DNA of 56,359 bases, taken from JBKBRC01 sp046292345 (lineage in GTDB: Bacteria > Bacteroidota > Rhodothermia > Rhodothermales > Rubricoccaceae). Below, piece by piece: positions 46,730-54,509 of this stretch. Below the pieces are notes generated by a model. The model searched no databases and was not told where the DNA came from. It worked only from the letters and a program-made list of their open reading frames with translations. The position numbers were made by a program, and so were the translations under genes. The stretch lies in contig JBKBRC010000017.1 in the NCBI GenBank assembly GCA_046292345.1, positions 1 to 56,359 of the forward strand, in the 5' to 3' direction. Numbering within the stretch: the first letter of the stretch is position 1; the number at the start of each line of letters is the position of its first letter.

Positions 46730-47233
46730 CTAGGAGGGCGTCGCGGCGGCAGTGGCGAGCGCGCGCAACCGATGGAGCACCCCGAGCCGACGGCGCGTGT
46801 GGCGCACGGCAAGCGGGACGGTCAGGGCCGCGAACGAGAGGGCAAGCATAGGCAGCAGGCGCTCCCATGCGGGCTCGCCGCTGAGGAGCACGTGAGCCGC
46901 GACCGCGGCCAGGCCGGCGAAGTAGAGCCCTGCGAGGGGCATCAGGTAGCGCCGGGCGACGTGCAGGTGGCGCTCGTGCCGGGCGATCTCGCCATGCAGG
47001 TACACCAGGTCGATGTCCTCGCCGAGGTGCCGGCGCTCGGCGTAGGAGAGGCCACGGCCCTGGCTGAGCTGCTCGAGCTCGCCGAGGAGCGCGCGCTGTA
47101 GGACGCGCGCGGCCGGCCTCGTGGCAGCCGGCGCGGCCACGCGCGCCTTGGCCGCGCCGCGGGTGCCTTCCGGCGCATCCGTCCTCGCGCGGGCACGCCG
47201 TTCGGCGGTGAGGCTGAGGCCTGGCGGACGCAT
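46730..47233 (-). CDS. Two-helix membrane protein inserted between nuoE and nuoF
   Basis: This is a 167-aa protein from ATG 47233. The first 45 residues are Arg/Ala-rich and disordered-looking. A soluble helix follows (LLGELEQLSQGRGLSYAERR, HLGEDIDLVYLHGEIARHER), then two membrane helices (MPLAGLYFAGLAAVAAHVLL and LLPMLALSFAALTVPLAV), and a basic tail RHTRRRLGVLHRLR. I do not recognise it. The location, 15 nt from the nuoE stop and 90 nt before nuoF, suggests co-transcription with complex I. A run of 11 C (on the coding strand) sits between nuoE and its start codon. Confidence 0.65.
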   Translation of the reverse strand: MRPPGLSLTAERRARARTDAPEGTRGAAKARVAAPAATRPAARVLQRALLGELEQLSQGRGLSYAERRHLGEDIDLVYLHGEIARHERHLHVARRYLMPLAGLYFAGLAAVAAHVLLSGEPAWERLLPMLALSFAALTVPLAVRHTRRRLGVLHRLRALATAAATPS

Positions 47234-47237
47234 GGGC

Positions 47238-47248
47238 GGGGGGGGGGG
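47238..47248. repeat. Homopolymer of 11 G (C on the coding strand) between nuoE and the membrane gene
   Basis: The run starts right after the nuoE stop and ends 4 nt before the ATG of the membrane gene. Such runs slip often, so its length may change the spacing before the start codon. Confidence 0.9.
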
Positions 47249-47968
47249 TCAGTGCAGCGCCTGCGCGACGGGCGGCGTCACGTAGCGCTCGACAGCGTCG
47301 GCGTCTGAGCGGCGGTTGCCGCCGAGGTCCTCCTCGTCTTGCGGCAGCGTGACGCTCTCGAAGCCCGGCATCCGGCCCTCGCGGAGGTCGGCGAGCAGGC
47401 GGTCGGTCTTCTCGCGCGTGAGGTTGTGCACGTAGGGGCCGTTGGTGATCTGGAGCATGGGCGCCGAGCCGCACGCGCCGAGGCACTCGGCCTCGAGGAT
47501 CGTGAAGAGGCCGTCGGGCGTGGTCTGGCCCTTCGTGATGCCGAGCGATTCCTCGAGGTAGTGCAGGATGTCGTAGGCGCCGCAGGCCTGGCACGAGAAG
47601 CCCGTGCAGACGTCGAAGACGTACTGCCCCATGGGCTCCTTGTAGTACTGCGTGTAGAACGTGGCGACGCCGTAGACCTTGGCGTAGGGTAGCCCGAGCG
47701 TGTCCGCGACGAGCTGCATGACCTCGGGCGCGAGCCAGGCGAACTTGCGCTGCGCGAGCCAGAGCGTCTTCATGACCGCGCCGTCCGGCGTGGGGTACTG
47801 CGCGCGGTAGCCGTCGATGAGCGTGCGCTCCTCGTCGGTCCAGACGAGCTGCTCGTCCGAGAACGTGCGGGGGGGCGGCTCGCCCGGCAGGTAGGCGGGC
47901 TTGGGAGAGACCCCGCCGGGGCGGGGCTGGCCGTCGCGGAGGGTGGGGCCGGGGGTCTCGGGGGTCAT
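47249..47968 (-). CDS. nuoE: NADH-quinone oxidoreductase subunit E
   Basis: This is a 239-aa thioredoxin-like 2Fe-2S protein. The cluster ligands follow the family pattern C-x4-C ... C-x3-C: C121, C126 (CTGFSCQACG) and C162, C166 (ECLGACGSAP). Helical part: VMQLVADTLGLPYAKVYGVA, TFYTQYYKEPMGQYVFDVC. An N-terminal Pro-rich leader of about 35 residues and a C-terminal acidic tail extend it beyond the usual 160-180 residues. NuoE is part of the NADH dehydrogenase module with NuoF and NuoG. It is 33 nt downstream of nuoD. Confidence 0.96.
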   Translation of the reverse strand: MTPETPGPTLRDGQPRPGGVSPKPAYLPGEPPPRTFSDEQLVWTDEERTLIDGYRAQYPTPDGAVMKTLWLAQRKFAWLAPEVMQLVADTLGLPYAKVYGVATFYTQYYKEPMGQYVFDVCTGFSCQACGAYDILHYLEESLGITKGQTTPDGLFTILEAECLGACGSAPMLQITNGPYVHNLTREKTDRLLADLREGRMPGFESVTLPQDEEDLGGNRRSDADAVERYVTPPVAQALH

Positions 47969-48001
47969 GGGCAGAAGGGGCGGGTGCGGAGCGCGCGAGG
48001 G

Positions 48002-49303
48002 CTATTTGTCGGCGTCGCCCATCACAGGGTCTACCGAGCCGATGAGTACGACCGTGTCGGCCACCATCGCGCCTTCCATCATGTACTCGAGGCCCTGCAG
48101 GTTCGAGAACGAGGGGCTGTTGATCTTGACGCGCCACGGGCTGCCGGTGCCGTCGGAGGCGAGGAAGAAGCCGAGCTCGCCCTTGGGCGCCTCAATGGCG
48201 TGGTAGGCCTCGACGCCGCGCGGCGGAGCCACGCCGGTGTCGGTCATCATGAAGTCGTGGATCATGCCCTCCATGGAGTAGTAGACCTCGTCTTTGGAGG
48301 GGTAGGCATGCTTGGCGTTATCGGTGCGCACGGGCCCTTCGGGCAGGCGGTCGAGGCACTGCCGGAGGATGCGCACCGACTCCTCCATCTCCTCGACGCG
48401 CACGAAGTAGCGCGCCAGGCTGTCGCCCTCGTCCCGCATCGGGATGCCGAAGTCGAGTTGGTCGTAGACGAGGTACGGCTCGAAGCGGCGGATGTCGTAG
48501 TCGACGCCGCAGGCGCGCAGGTTGGGGCCGGTGAAGCCGAGCTCGATGCACTCCTCGGCCGTGACGCGCCCGACGCCGTCGTTGCGGTCGAGCCAGATGC
48601 GGTTGCGGTTGAGGAGCTTCTTCCAGTCCGCGATCTGCGTCGCGAAGTCGTCGCAGAACTTGCGGATCATGCCGATGGCGGTGGGCGAGATGTCGGTCGC
48701 GACGCCGCCGATGCGGCTGTGCGAGACCGTGAAGCGGGCGCCGGCCATCTCGTCGAAGATGGAGTAGATCTCCTCGCGGTACTTGAACGTCCAGAGGAAG
48801 ACCGAGAGCGCGCCCGCGTCCATGACCATCGTGCCGATCCAGAGCAGGTGGGACGAGCAGCGCGCAAGCTCGCAGCCGATGGTGCGGATCCACTGCGCGC
48901 GCTCGGGCACCTCGATGCCGGCGAGCTTCTCGACGGCAAGGCACCAGGCGACGTTGTTGGAGTAGGGCGAGAGGTAGTCCATGCGGTCCGTGTAGGGCAT
49001 GAACTCCTGGTACGTCTTGACCTCGGCGAGCTTCTCGACGCCGCGGTGGAGGTAGCCGATGTCGAGCAGGCAGCTCTCGATCGTCTCGCCGTCGAGGCGG
49101 CACACGGCGCGGAGCACGCCGTGCGTGGCCGGGTGCTGCGGGCCGAGGTTGAGCGTCATCTCGGACTCGAGCGGGTCGCGGTCGCGCTCGACGTAGCTGT
49201 GCTTCGAGTCGAGGGCGGCGTAGAGCGCGGCGTTGTGGCGGGGCCAGAACGTGAACGCGCCGGGGTCGGTGCCGGGCGGGGGCGTGAGCGTGGCGATGGC
49301 CAT
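48002..49303 (-). CDS. nuoD: NADH-quinone oxidoreductase subunit D
   Basis: This is a 433-aa protein of the 49-kDa/NuoD family. Conserved: MTLNLGPQHPATHGVLRAVC (quinone-site His), DIGYLHRGVEKLAE, PYTDRMDYLSPYSNNVAWCL, RTIGCELARCSSHLLWIGTM, FTVSHSRIGGVATDI, GPNLRACGVDYDIRR and APKGELGFFLASDGTG, with PSFSNLQGLEYMMEGAMVAD at the end. NuoD forms the quinone-binding cavity with NuoB. It is 23 nt downstream of nuoC, within the nuo block. Confidence 0.98.
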   Translation of the reverse strand: MAIATLTPPPGTDPGAFTFWPRHNAALYAALDSKHSYVERDRDPLESEMTLNLGPQHPATHGVLRAVCRLDGETIESCLLDIGYLHRGVEKLAEVKTYQEFMPYTDRMDYLSPYSNNVAWCLAVEKLAGIEVPERAQWIRTIGCELARCSSHLLWIGTMVMDAGALSVFLWTFKYREEIYSIFDEMAGARFTVSHSRIGGVATDISPTAIGMIRKFCDDFATQIADWKKLLNRNRIWLDRNDGVGRVTAEECIELGFTGPNLRACGVDYDIRRFEPYLVYDQLDFGIPMRDEGDSLARYFVRVEEMEESVRILRQCLDRLPEGPVRTDNAKHAYPSKDEVYYSMEGMIHDFMMTDTGVAPPRGVEAYHAIEAPKGELGFFLASDGTGSPWRVKINSPSFSNLQGLEYMMEGAMVADTVVLIGSVDPVMGDADK

Positions 49304-49326
49304 GGGGCGGGCCGTGGTGGCCGGTG

Positions 49327-49983
49327 TCAGTCGCGGGGCAGGATGCCGTGCGCGCGCGGGAACGGGTCCGTCTGGAGCGGGCCGTCGGTCTCGTTGGGCG
49401 GGAGGGGCAGCGAGCCGGGAATGCCGAGCGTGGGGAAGTCCTTGCGCGCCGGGTGATAGGCGAAGTCCTCGGGCATGAACATGCGCCGCAGGTCCGGATG
49501 TCCCTCAAAGCGGACGCCCATCATGTCCCACGCTTCGCGCTCGTGCCAGTTGGCGGCGCGGTAGACGCCCGTGACGGTCGGGACGACGGCGTCGTCCTCG
49601 TCGACGCGCACCTTGAGGCGAATGCGCTGCCGGTTGGGAATCGAGACGAGGCCGTAGTAGATCTCGAAGCGGCCCTCCTCGGTGAAGCGGTCGATCGAGC
49701 CCATGTCAGCCAGGTAGTTGAAGCCGCGCTCGTCTTTGAGGAAGCGGCACACGTCTACGATGGCCTCGCGGCGGACGTACACGGTGTGCTCGCCGGCATA
49801 GAGGACGGGCTCGGAGACGGCCTCGCCGAAGCGCTCGCGCAGCGCCTCGACGACCTCAGGGAGGTATGTGGTGCGCTTGGCGTGCGGGTTCTCCTGGCGG
49901 AGGCGGTCCATCTCGCCGGCGAGCGCCTCGCGCGGCGTGAAGTGAAAACGGAGCGTCGCGGGGGGCGTGGGCGTGTCGGCCAT
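49327..49983 (-). CDS. nuoC: NADH-quinone oxidoreductase subunit C
   Basis: This is a 218-aa protein of the 30-kDa/NuoC family. The signature is in ANWHEREAWDMMGVRFEGHP and DLRRMFMPEDFAYHPARKDF, with FNYLADMGSIDRF and FEIYYGLVSIPNRQRIRLKV before. It ends in the conserved short C-terminal segment that in many species is fused to NuoD; here the two are separate genes. It is a peripheral-arm subunit bridging NuoB and NuoD. The gene is 47 nt downstream of nuoB. Confidence 0.96.
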   Translation of the reverse strand: MADTPTPPATLRFHFTPREALAGEMDRLRQENPHAKRTTYLPEVVEALRERFGEAVSEPVLYAGEHTVYVRREAIVDVCRFLKDERGFNYLADMGSIDRFTEEGRFEIYYGLVSIPNRQRIRLKVRVDEDDAVVPTVTGVYRAANWHEREAWDMMGVRFEGHPDLRRMFMPEDFAYHPARKDFPTLGIPGSLPLPPNETDGPLQTDPFPRAHGILPRD

Positions 49984-50030
49984 GGGAGACAGGGCAGAGA
50001 GGCCGGGCGCCGCCGGCCGGCAGAGAAGCG

Positions 50031-50588
50031 TCAGCGGGTGGGCGAGAGCACGAGCTCCTCGCCGGAGGGCTGCACGATGCGCCCGCCCTCGAGGCGGGCT
50101 ACCGGCCCGCGGTCGCGCACGTCGGTGGCGACGGAGACCTCGGCGCGGATGCGCTCCTGGATGGCCATGAGCGCGTTCAGGACGGCCTCAGGGCGGGGCG
50201 GGCAGCCCGGCACGTAGACGTGCACGGGCAGGAAGTTGTCCACGCCCTGCACGACGCCGTAGCAGCGGTGCATGCCGCCGGTGGAGGCGCAGGCGCCCAT
50301 CGCGATGACCCACTTGGGCTCGGCCATCTGGTCCCACACGCGGCGCACGGCGTGGGCCATCTTGTAGGAGCACCAGCCGGCGACGATCATCAGGTCCGCC
50401 TGGCGGGGCGAGAAGCGCATCGCCTCCGAGCCGAAGCGGGCCACGTCGTATTTGGGCCCGGCAAATCCCATCATCTCGATGGCGCAGCAGGCCAGGCCCA
50501 TCGGCATGGGCATCAGGGAGTTGGAGCGCGCCCAGTTGACGACGCTGTCTACCGTGGTCGTGAGAAATCCGCCTTCGCTGCTGAACAT
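50031..50588 (-). CDS. nuoB: NADH-quinone oxidoreductase subunit B
   Basis: This is a 185-aa protein of the PSST/NuoB family, with the N2 4Fe-4S cluster ligands: tandem C34-C35 (GLACCAIEMM), C100 (GACASTGG) and C129 (PGCPPRPEA). The region FGSEAMRFSPRQADLMIVAG is also typical. N2 hands electrons to quinone. The stop reads CGC-TGA-CGC. Its 5' flank is a 171-nt space to nuoA that contains a promoter-like box and an inverted repeat, so nuoB to nuoH may be transcribed from its own promoter. Confidence 0.98.
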   Translation of the reverse strand: MFSSEGGFLTTTVDSVVNWARSNSLMPMPMGLACCAIEMMGFAGPKYDVARFGSEAMRFSPRQADLMIVAGWCSYKMAHAVRRVWDQMAEPKWVIAMGACASTGGMHRCYGVVQGVDNFLPVHVYVPGCPPRPEAVLNALMAIQERIRAEVSVATDVRDRGPVARLEGGRIVQPSGEELVLSPTR

Positions 50589-50652
50589 GGCCGTGGGGTG
50601 CGGGCTGCCGGGGGGCTGAGGCGACGCGCCGTCGCCGGGCGTCGCGAGGTGG

Positions 50653-50693
50653 AACAGGCAAGCGCGCGCAGGGTTCGCGAAATCGGGCCTGTT
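50653..50693. other. Inverted repeat in the nuoB leader
   Basis: AACAGGC (50653-50659) and GCCTGTT (50687-50693) flank 27 nt that contain the smaller palindrome TTCGCGAA. In the nuoB leader this may form a hairpin. Confidence 0.45.
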
Positions 50694-50709
50694 GTTTTCA
50701 GTTTAGAGT

Positions 50710-50717
50710 GAAAGTTA
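50710..50717 (-). promoter_or_regulatory. -7-like box between nuoA and nuoB
   Basis: The minus strand reads TAACTTTC inside the only AT-rich patch of the 171-nt nuoA-nuoB space, about 120 nt before the nuoB start. Confidence 0.4.
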
Positions 50718-50759
50718 CGTGTCCGGCGGGAACTCGTGCATCTCCTGCCCGCGGCGGCG

Positions 50760-51137
50760 TCAGTCCCAGTCCAGCCCGCCCTTCCTGACGTCGTAGACCA
50801 GGCCCACGACGAGCACGAACAGGAACGCGCCGATGAAGCCGAGCGAGGCGAGGGCGGCTTTGGAGCCGGCCGCGAGAAACTCGCCGTAGGCCATCGCCCA
50901 GGGATAGAGGAACACGAGCTCGACGTCGAACACGATGAAGATCATCGCGACGAGGTAGAACTTGACCGAGTAGCGCTCGCGCGCCGAGCCGACGGGGTCC
51001 ATGCCGGATTCGTACGGGCTCGCCTTGATAGCGCGCGGCTTGTGCGGCCCGAGCCACTCGGCGAGCTTGAGCAGCGTCAGGGCCAGCCCGAGGGCCAGCA
51101 CGACCATCAGGAAGAGGGGGAGGAACTCGGTAATCAT
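50760..51137 (-). CDS. nuoA: NADH-quinone oxidoreductase subunit A
   Basis: This is a 125-aa membrane protein with three helices (PLFLMVVLALGLALTLLKLA, FYLVAMIFIVFDVELVFLYP, ASLGFIGAFLFVLVVGLVYD) and the family core PYESGMDPVGSARERYSVKF and FDVELVFLYPWAM. NuoA helps anchor the peripheral arm to the membrane arm. First gene of the block on the minus strand; the promoter-like box at 51171-51178 precedes it by 33 nt. It is separated from nuoB by 171 nt, unlike the short distances elsewhere in the block. Confidence 0.97.
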   Translation of the reverse strand: MITEFLPLFLMVVLALGLALTLLKLAEWLGPHKPRAIKASPYESGMDPVGSARERYSVKFYLVAMIFIVFDVELVFLYPWAMAYGEFLAAGSKAALASLGFIGAFLFVLVVGLVYDVRKGGLDWD

Positions 51138-51170
51138 CGCGCGGGGGCGTCGCGTCGGCAGGGATCCGTT

Positions 51171-51178
51171 GGAAGCTA
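51171..51178 (-). promoter_or_regulatory. -7-like promoter box for nuoA
   Basis: The minus strand reads TAGCTTCC, 33 nt before the nuoA ATG, in the region divergent from thrS. Confidence 0.45.
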
Positions 51179-51265
51179 CACACGGCGGCCAGGCCGGGCC
51201 GGCCGCGCGCGCCCCAATCGGTAGAAGAACGCGCGGAGCGATGCGCGAGGCCCGGAGGCCCCCGT

Positions 51266-51273
51266 TAGCTTGG
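51266..51273 (+). promoter_or_regulatory. -7-like promoter box for thrS
   Basis: TAGCTTGG, 76 nt before the ATG. The leader in between carries several imperfect copies of GCTCCGCCGGC, which might form structure. Confidence 0.5.
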
Positions 51274-51349
51274 CCGGCTCCGCCTGTTCTGCCGGCGCCG
51301 CCCGCTCCGCCGGCACCGCTAGTTTCGCCGGCTCGCCCGCTCCCGCCCG

Positions 51350-53362
51350 ATGCACGTCTTCCTGCCCGACGGCTCCCGCCGCGACCTGCCCGAGGGCGCT
51401 TCCGCGCTCGACCTCGCCCGAAGCATTGCCGAAGGCCTCGCCCGCAACGCCCTCGCCGCTCGCGTGACGCCCCCCGGCGGCGCGCCCGAGGTCCGCGACC
51501 TGACGCGCCCGCTGCCCGACGGCGCTACGGTCGCCCTCCTGACGTGGGACGACGCGGACGGGCGGGCCGCGTTCTGGCACTCGTCGGCGCACCTGATGGC
51601 CGAGGCGCTCGAGGCGCTCTATCCGGGCGTCCGGTTCGGCATCGGCCCGGCCATCGAGCAGGGCTTCTACTACGACGTCGACTTCTCGGGCACCGAGAAG
51701 GGCGTCCTCTCGGCCGACGACCTGCCGGCCGTCGAGGCCAAGATGAAGGAGCTCGCGCGGCAGGACAGCCCCTTCCGCCGCCGCGACGTTCCCAAGGCCG
51801 AGGCCGTGGCCTTCTTCGAGGCCAAGGGCGACCCGTACAAGCTCGAACTGCTCGAGGGCCTCGCGGACGGCGAGATCACGTTCTACGAGCAGGGCGCCTT
51901 CACCGACCTCTGCCGCGGGCCGCACATCCCGTCCACCCGGCCCATCAGGGCTGTCAAGCTGACCGCGCTGGCGGGCGCCTACTGGCGCGGCGACGAGACG
52001 CGCCCGCAGCTGACGCGCGTCTACGGCGTCTCCTTCCCCAAGCAGGCCCTCCTGGACGCGCACCTCGAGCGGCTCGAGCTGGCGCGCCAGCGCGACCACC
52101 GCAAGCTCGGGCGCGAGCTCGAGCTGTTCATGTTCTCGGACAAGGTCGGGCCGGGGCTGCCCATCTGGCTGCCGCGCGGCGCGCGTCTGCGCGAGACGCT
52201 CGTAGACTTCCTGCGCGAGGAGCAGACGCGCCGCGGCTACCAGCCCGTCGTCACGCCTCACATCGGCCGGCTGGACCTGTTCCGGACCTCGGGGCACTAC
52301 CCGTACTACGCCGACAGCCAGTTCCCGCCCATGTTCGAGGGAGGCGTGGCACCCGCAGGCGAGGCCGCCGGCGCGCGCGCGCACGAGGAGGCCGATCCGC
52401 GCGACGGGTACCTGCTCAAGCCCATGAACTGCCCGCACCATACGCAGGTCTACGCGCGCAAGCCGCACTCCTACCGCGACCTGCCGGTGCGCCTGGCCGA
52501 GTTCGGGACCGTCTACCGCTACGAGCAGTCGGGCGAGCTGGGCGGCCTGACGCGCGTGCGCGGCTTCACGCAAGACGACGGCCACATCTTCTGCACGCCC
52601 GCGCAGGTCAAGGAGGAGTTCAAAAACGTCATCGACCTGACGCTGACCGTCCTGCGTGCGCTCTCGTTCACCGACTTCACCGCCCAGGTCTCGCTGCGCG
52701 ACCCGGCCAACACGACCAAGTACATCGGCACGGCCGAGCAGTGGGACGCCGCTGAGCAGGCCATTCGCGAAGCCGCTGCCGAGATGGGACTCGAAACGGT
52801 CGAGGAGATCGGCGAGGCTGCCTTCTACGGGCCCAAGCTGGACTTCATGGTCAAAGACGCGCTCGGGCGCGCGTGGCAACTCGGCACGGTCCAGCTGGAC
52901 TACAACCTGCCCGAGCGCTTCGACCTGTGGTACACCGACGCCGACGACCAGCGCCGCCGGCCGGTCATGATCCACCGCGCGCCGTTCGGCTCGCTCGAGC
53001 GCTTCGTGGGCGTGCTGATCGAGCACTGCGGGGGCAACTTCCCGCTCTGGCTGGCGCCCGTGCAGGTGAAGCTGCTCCCGCTCAACGACGACCTGGCACC
53101 CGTTGCCGAGGGCGTCGCCGTGCGTCTCCGCGAGGCGGGGCTGCGCGCCGAGGTGGACCGCCGCTCCGAGAAGGTCGGGCGCAAGATCCGCGACGCGGAG
53201 CTCGAGAAGGTGCCCGTGATGCTGGTCATCGGGCGCAAGGAAGCCGAGACCGGCACGGTCTCCGTGCGCCGCCACGGACAGGGCGACGTGGGCGCGTTCG
53301 AGGTGGAGGCGCTCGTGCAGACCCTCCGCGACGAGATCGCGGCGGCGCTCGGCCGTGCTTGA
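51350..53362 (+). CDS. thrS: Threonine-tRNA ligase
   Basis: This is a 670-aa protein with an N-terminal TGS domain (1-60). The editing domain carries the zinc-like HSSAHLMAEALEALYPG and TDLCRGPHIPSTRPI. The class II catalytic core has motif 1-like PIWLPRGARLRETLVDFL, motif 2 in YRYEQSGELGGLTRVRGFTQ, and the zinc Cys in LLKPMNCPHHTQVY. The C-terminal anticodon-binding domain has VPVMLVIGRKEAETGTVSVR. A small Ala/Glu-rich insertion (about residues 333-350) lies before the zinc motif. It charges tRNA-Thr and edits Ser. thrS followed by infC-rpmI-rplT-pheS is a widely conserved order. A scaffold gap starts 8 nt after its stop. Confidence 0.98.
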   Translation: MHVFLPDGSRRDLPEGASALDLARSIAEGLARNALAARVTPPGGAPEVRDLTRPLPDGATVALLTWDDADGRAAFWHSSAHLMAEALEALYPGVRFGIGPAIEQGFYYDVDFSGTEKGVLSADDLPAVEAKMKELARQDSPFRRRDVPKAEAVAFFEAKGDPYKLELLEGLADGEITFYEQGAFTDLCRGPHIPSTRPIRAVKLTALAGAYWRGDETRPQLTRVYGVSFPKQALLDAHLERLELARQRDHRKLGRELELFMFSDKVGPGLPIWLPRGARLRETLVDFLREEQTRRGYQPVVTPHIGRLDLFRTSGHYPYYADSQFPPMFEGGVAPAGEAAGARAHEEADPRDGYLLKPMNCPHHTQVYARKPHSYRDLPVRLAEFGTVYRYEQSGELGGLTRVRGFTQDDGHIFCTPAQVKEEFKNVIDLTLTVLRALSFTDFTAQVSLRDPANTTKYIGTAEQWDAAEQAIREAAAEMGLETVEEIGEAAFYGPKLDFMVKDALGRAWQLGTVQLDYNLPERFDLWYTDADDQRRRPVMIHRAPFGSLERFVGVLIEHCGGNFPLWLAPVQVKLLPLNDDLAPVAEGVAVRLREAGLRAEVDRRSEKVGRKIRDAELEKVPVMLVIGRKEAETGTVSVRRHGQGDVGAFEVEALVQTLRDEIAAALGRA

Positions 53363-53370
53363 GCCGTCGC

Positions 53371-53470
53371 NNNNNNNNNNNNNNNNNNNNNNNNNNNNNN
53401 NNNNNNNNNNNNNNNNNNNNNNNNNNNNNNNNNNNNNNNNNNNNNNNNNNNNNNNNNNNNNNNNNNNNNN
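53371..53470. other. Scaffold gap (100 N) between thrS and the VTT-domain gene
   Basis: Exactly 100 N. The octamer GCCGTCGC lies on both borders, so a tandem repeat probably caused the break. The 5' end of the next gene is lost here. Confidence 0.98.
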
Positions 53471-53959
53471 GCCGTCGCGCTCGCACTTACCGGCGCCGTC
53501 GTATGGTGGGTGGACGGGCTGGGCGGGCCGGCGGGGCTGCGCGCGCGCTACGGTCTGCTCGCGCCGGCCGTCACGTTTCCTGCGCACGTCGTCACGACGC
53601 TGACGCCCGTCGGGGAACTGCTGCCGTTCGGGGTCGCCAACGGTGCGCTCTACGGCATGTGGATGGGTGCGGCGCTCAACTGGGCGGCGTGGATGGTCGC
53701 GGCCGTGTTGCAGCACGCGTTCGGGCGCACGGTGCGCCGGCGCGTGACAGCGCCGGTCTGGGTGCGGCGCCTGCCGCTCGGGCACCCGCTTGTGCTGCTG
53801 TTCGGGCGGTGGCTGCCGGGTGGGGGCGTGCTCGTGGATGCTGCCGCCGGTGCAGCGGGGGTTCCCCTGGTCCGTCTGCTGGCGTGGGCCGCCGCGGGAC
53901 ACGCGCCGCAGGCCGTGCTGATCGCCGCGCTCGGCGATGGCCTGCTCGAGCTGGTCTGA
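53471..53959 (+). CDS. VTT/SNARE-associated (DedA/TVP38-like) membrane protein, 5' end in the gap
   Basis: The open frame begins with the first base after the gap (AVALALTGAVVWWVDGLGG, a membrane helix), so a start codon lies in the gap, or GTG 53510 is the start. The VTT-type core has LTPVGELLPFGVANGALYGM, WMGAALNWAAWMVAAVLQ, LFGRWLPGGGVLVDAAAG and WAAAGHAPQAVLIAALGDG. Family knowledge: DedA/VTT proteins act in lipid flipping and membrane homeostasis. Motifs are weaker than in classic DedA, so the family is likely but not certain. It lies between thrS and infC, where such a gene is not usual. Confidence 0.65.
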   Translation, partial: AVALALTGAVVWWVDGLGGPAGLRARYGLLAPAVTFPAHVVTTLTPVGELLPFGVANGALYGMWMGAALNWAAWMVAAVLQHAFGRTVRRRVTAPVWVRRLPLGHPLVLLFGRWLPGGGVLVDAAAGAAGVPLVRLLAWAAAGHAPQAVLIAALGDGLLELV

Positions 53960-53989
53960 GCCCGCGGCGCGGCGCGCGCTCGGCGGCTG

Positions 53990-54280
53990 TCAGACGACGG
54001 GGGTCCCGTCGGGAACGGGGTGCTCCGGGGCCACCAGCACGGCGCCCTCGCGCGCGCTGATCGCCGCGAGCACAACGCAGGTGCCCGGCAGCGCGCCCGG
54101 CGGATTCACAACGGCCACGACCTGGCGCCCTTGGAGATCGGCGGGGGTGTAGCGCTCTGTGATGCGGGCCACGGCCGAGCGCTGCTCGGAGCCGAAGTCG
54201 AGCACGAGGCGGAGCGCGTCGTCCTCGGCACGCGCGTCCACAATGGTTCCGGTGCGGAGGTCGTAGGCAGTGAAGTCCAT
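53990..54280 (-). CDS. CsaA/tRNA-binding-domain-like protein
   Basis: This is a 96-aa OB-fold protein from ATG 54280. DFTAYDLRTGTIVDAR, then RLVLDFGSEQRSAVAR, ITERYTPADLQGRQVVAVVN and VVLAAISAREG follow the pattern of the stand-alone tRNA-binding domain (CsaA, and the C-terminal domain of MetRS). The usual end of the signature, NFGPxxIAGFxSEVLVL, is changed to PPGALPGTCVVLAA, so this member is diverged. Family knowledge: CsaA binds RNA or unfolded proteins. It is divergent from infC and the only minus-strand gene in the translation block. Confidence 0.8.
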   Translation of the reverse strand: MDFTAYDLRTGTIVDARAEDDALRLVLDFGSEQRSAVARITERYTPADLQGRQVVAVVNPPGALPGTCVVLAAISAREGAVLVAPEHPVPDGTPVV

Positions 54281-54420
54281 GCGCGCAAGCTACGGCAGGG
54301 CGCCGCCTGCGGCGTGCGCGTGGCCGGGCGCGGCGCTGCCGGGCGCGGCGCTGCCGGCCGCGAGCGTGATTTTTCGTGTCATACAGGCGAAACGGGAGGC
54401 TTCGGCCCGCGTTTGTTCGC

Positions 54421-54428
54421 TAATCTTC
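54421..54428 (+). promoter_or_regulatory. -7-like promoter box for infC
   Basis: TAATCTTC, the same octamer as before the second M36 gene, 81 nt before the proposed ATA start. Two copies of a 15-bp GCCGGGCGCGGCGCT repeat (54323-54352) lie upstream. Confidence 0.45.
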
Positions 54429-54509
54429 TCCTTGTGCCGGTCCATCCCGGTGCCCCGCGACGGGGCGCCGCGCGCACGCTCCCCCACTCACAGCCAGTCG
54501 AGGTCTACC

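Noticed and set aside
43310..47101. Long plus-strand open frames across nuoG and nuoF
   Set aside because: They are antisense to NuoG and NuoF with all cluster motifs intact, and one crosses the N gap. Composition is typical of shadow frames.
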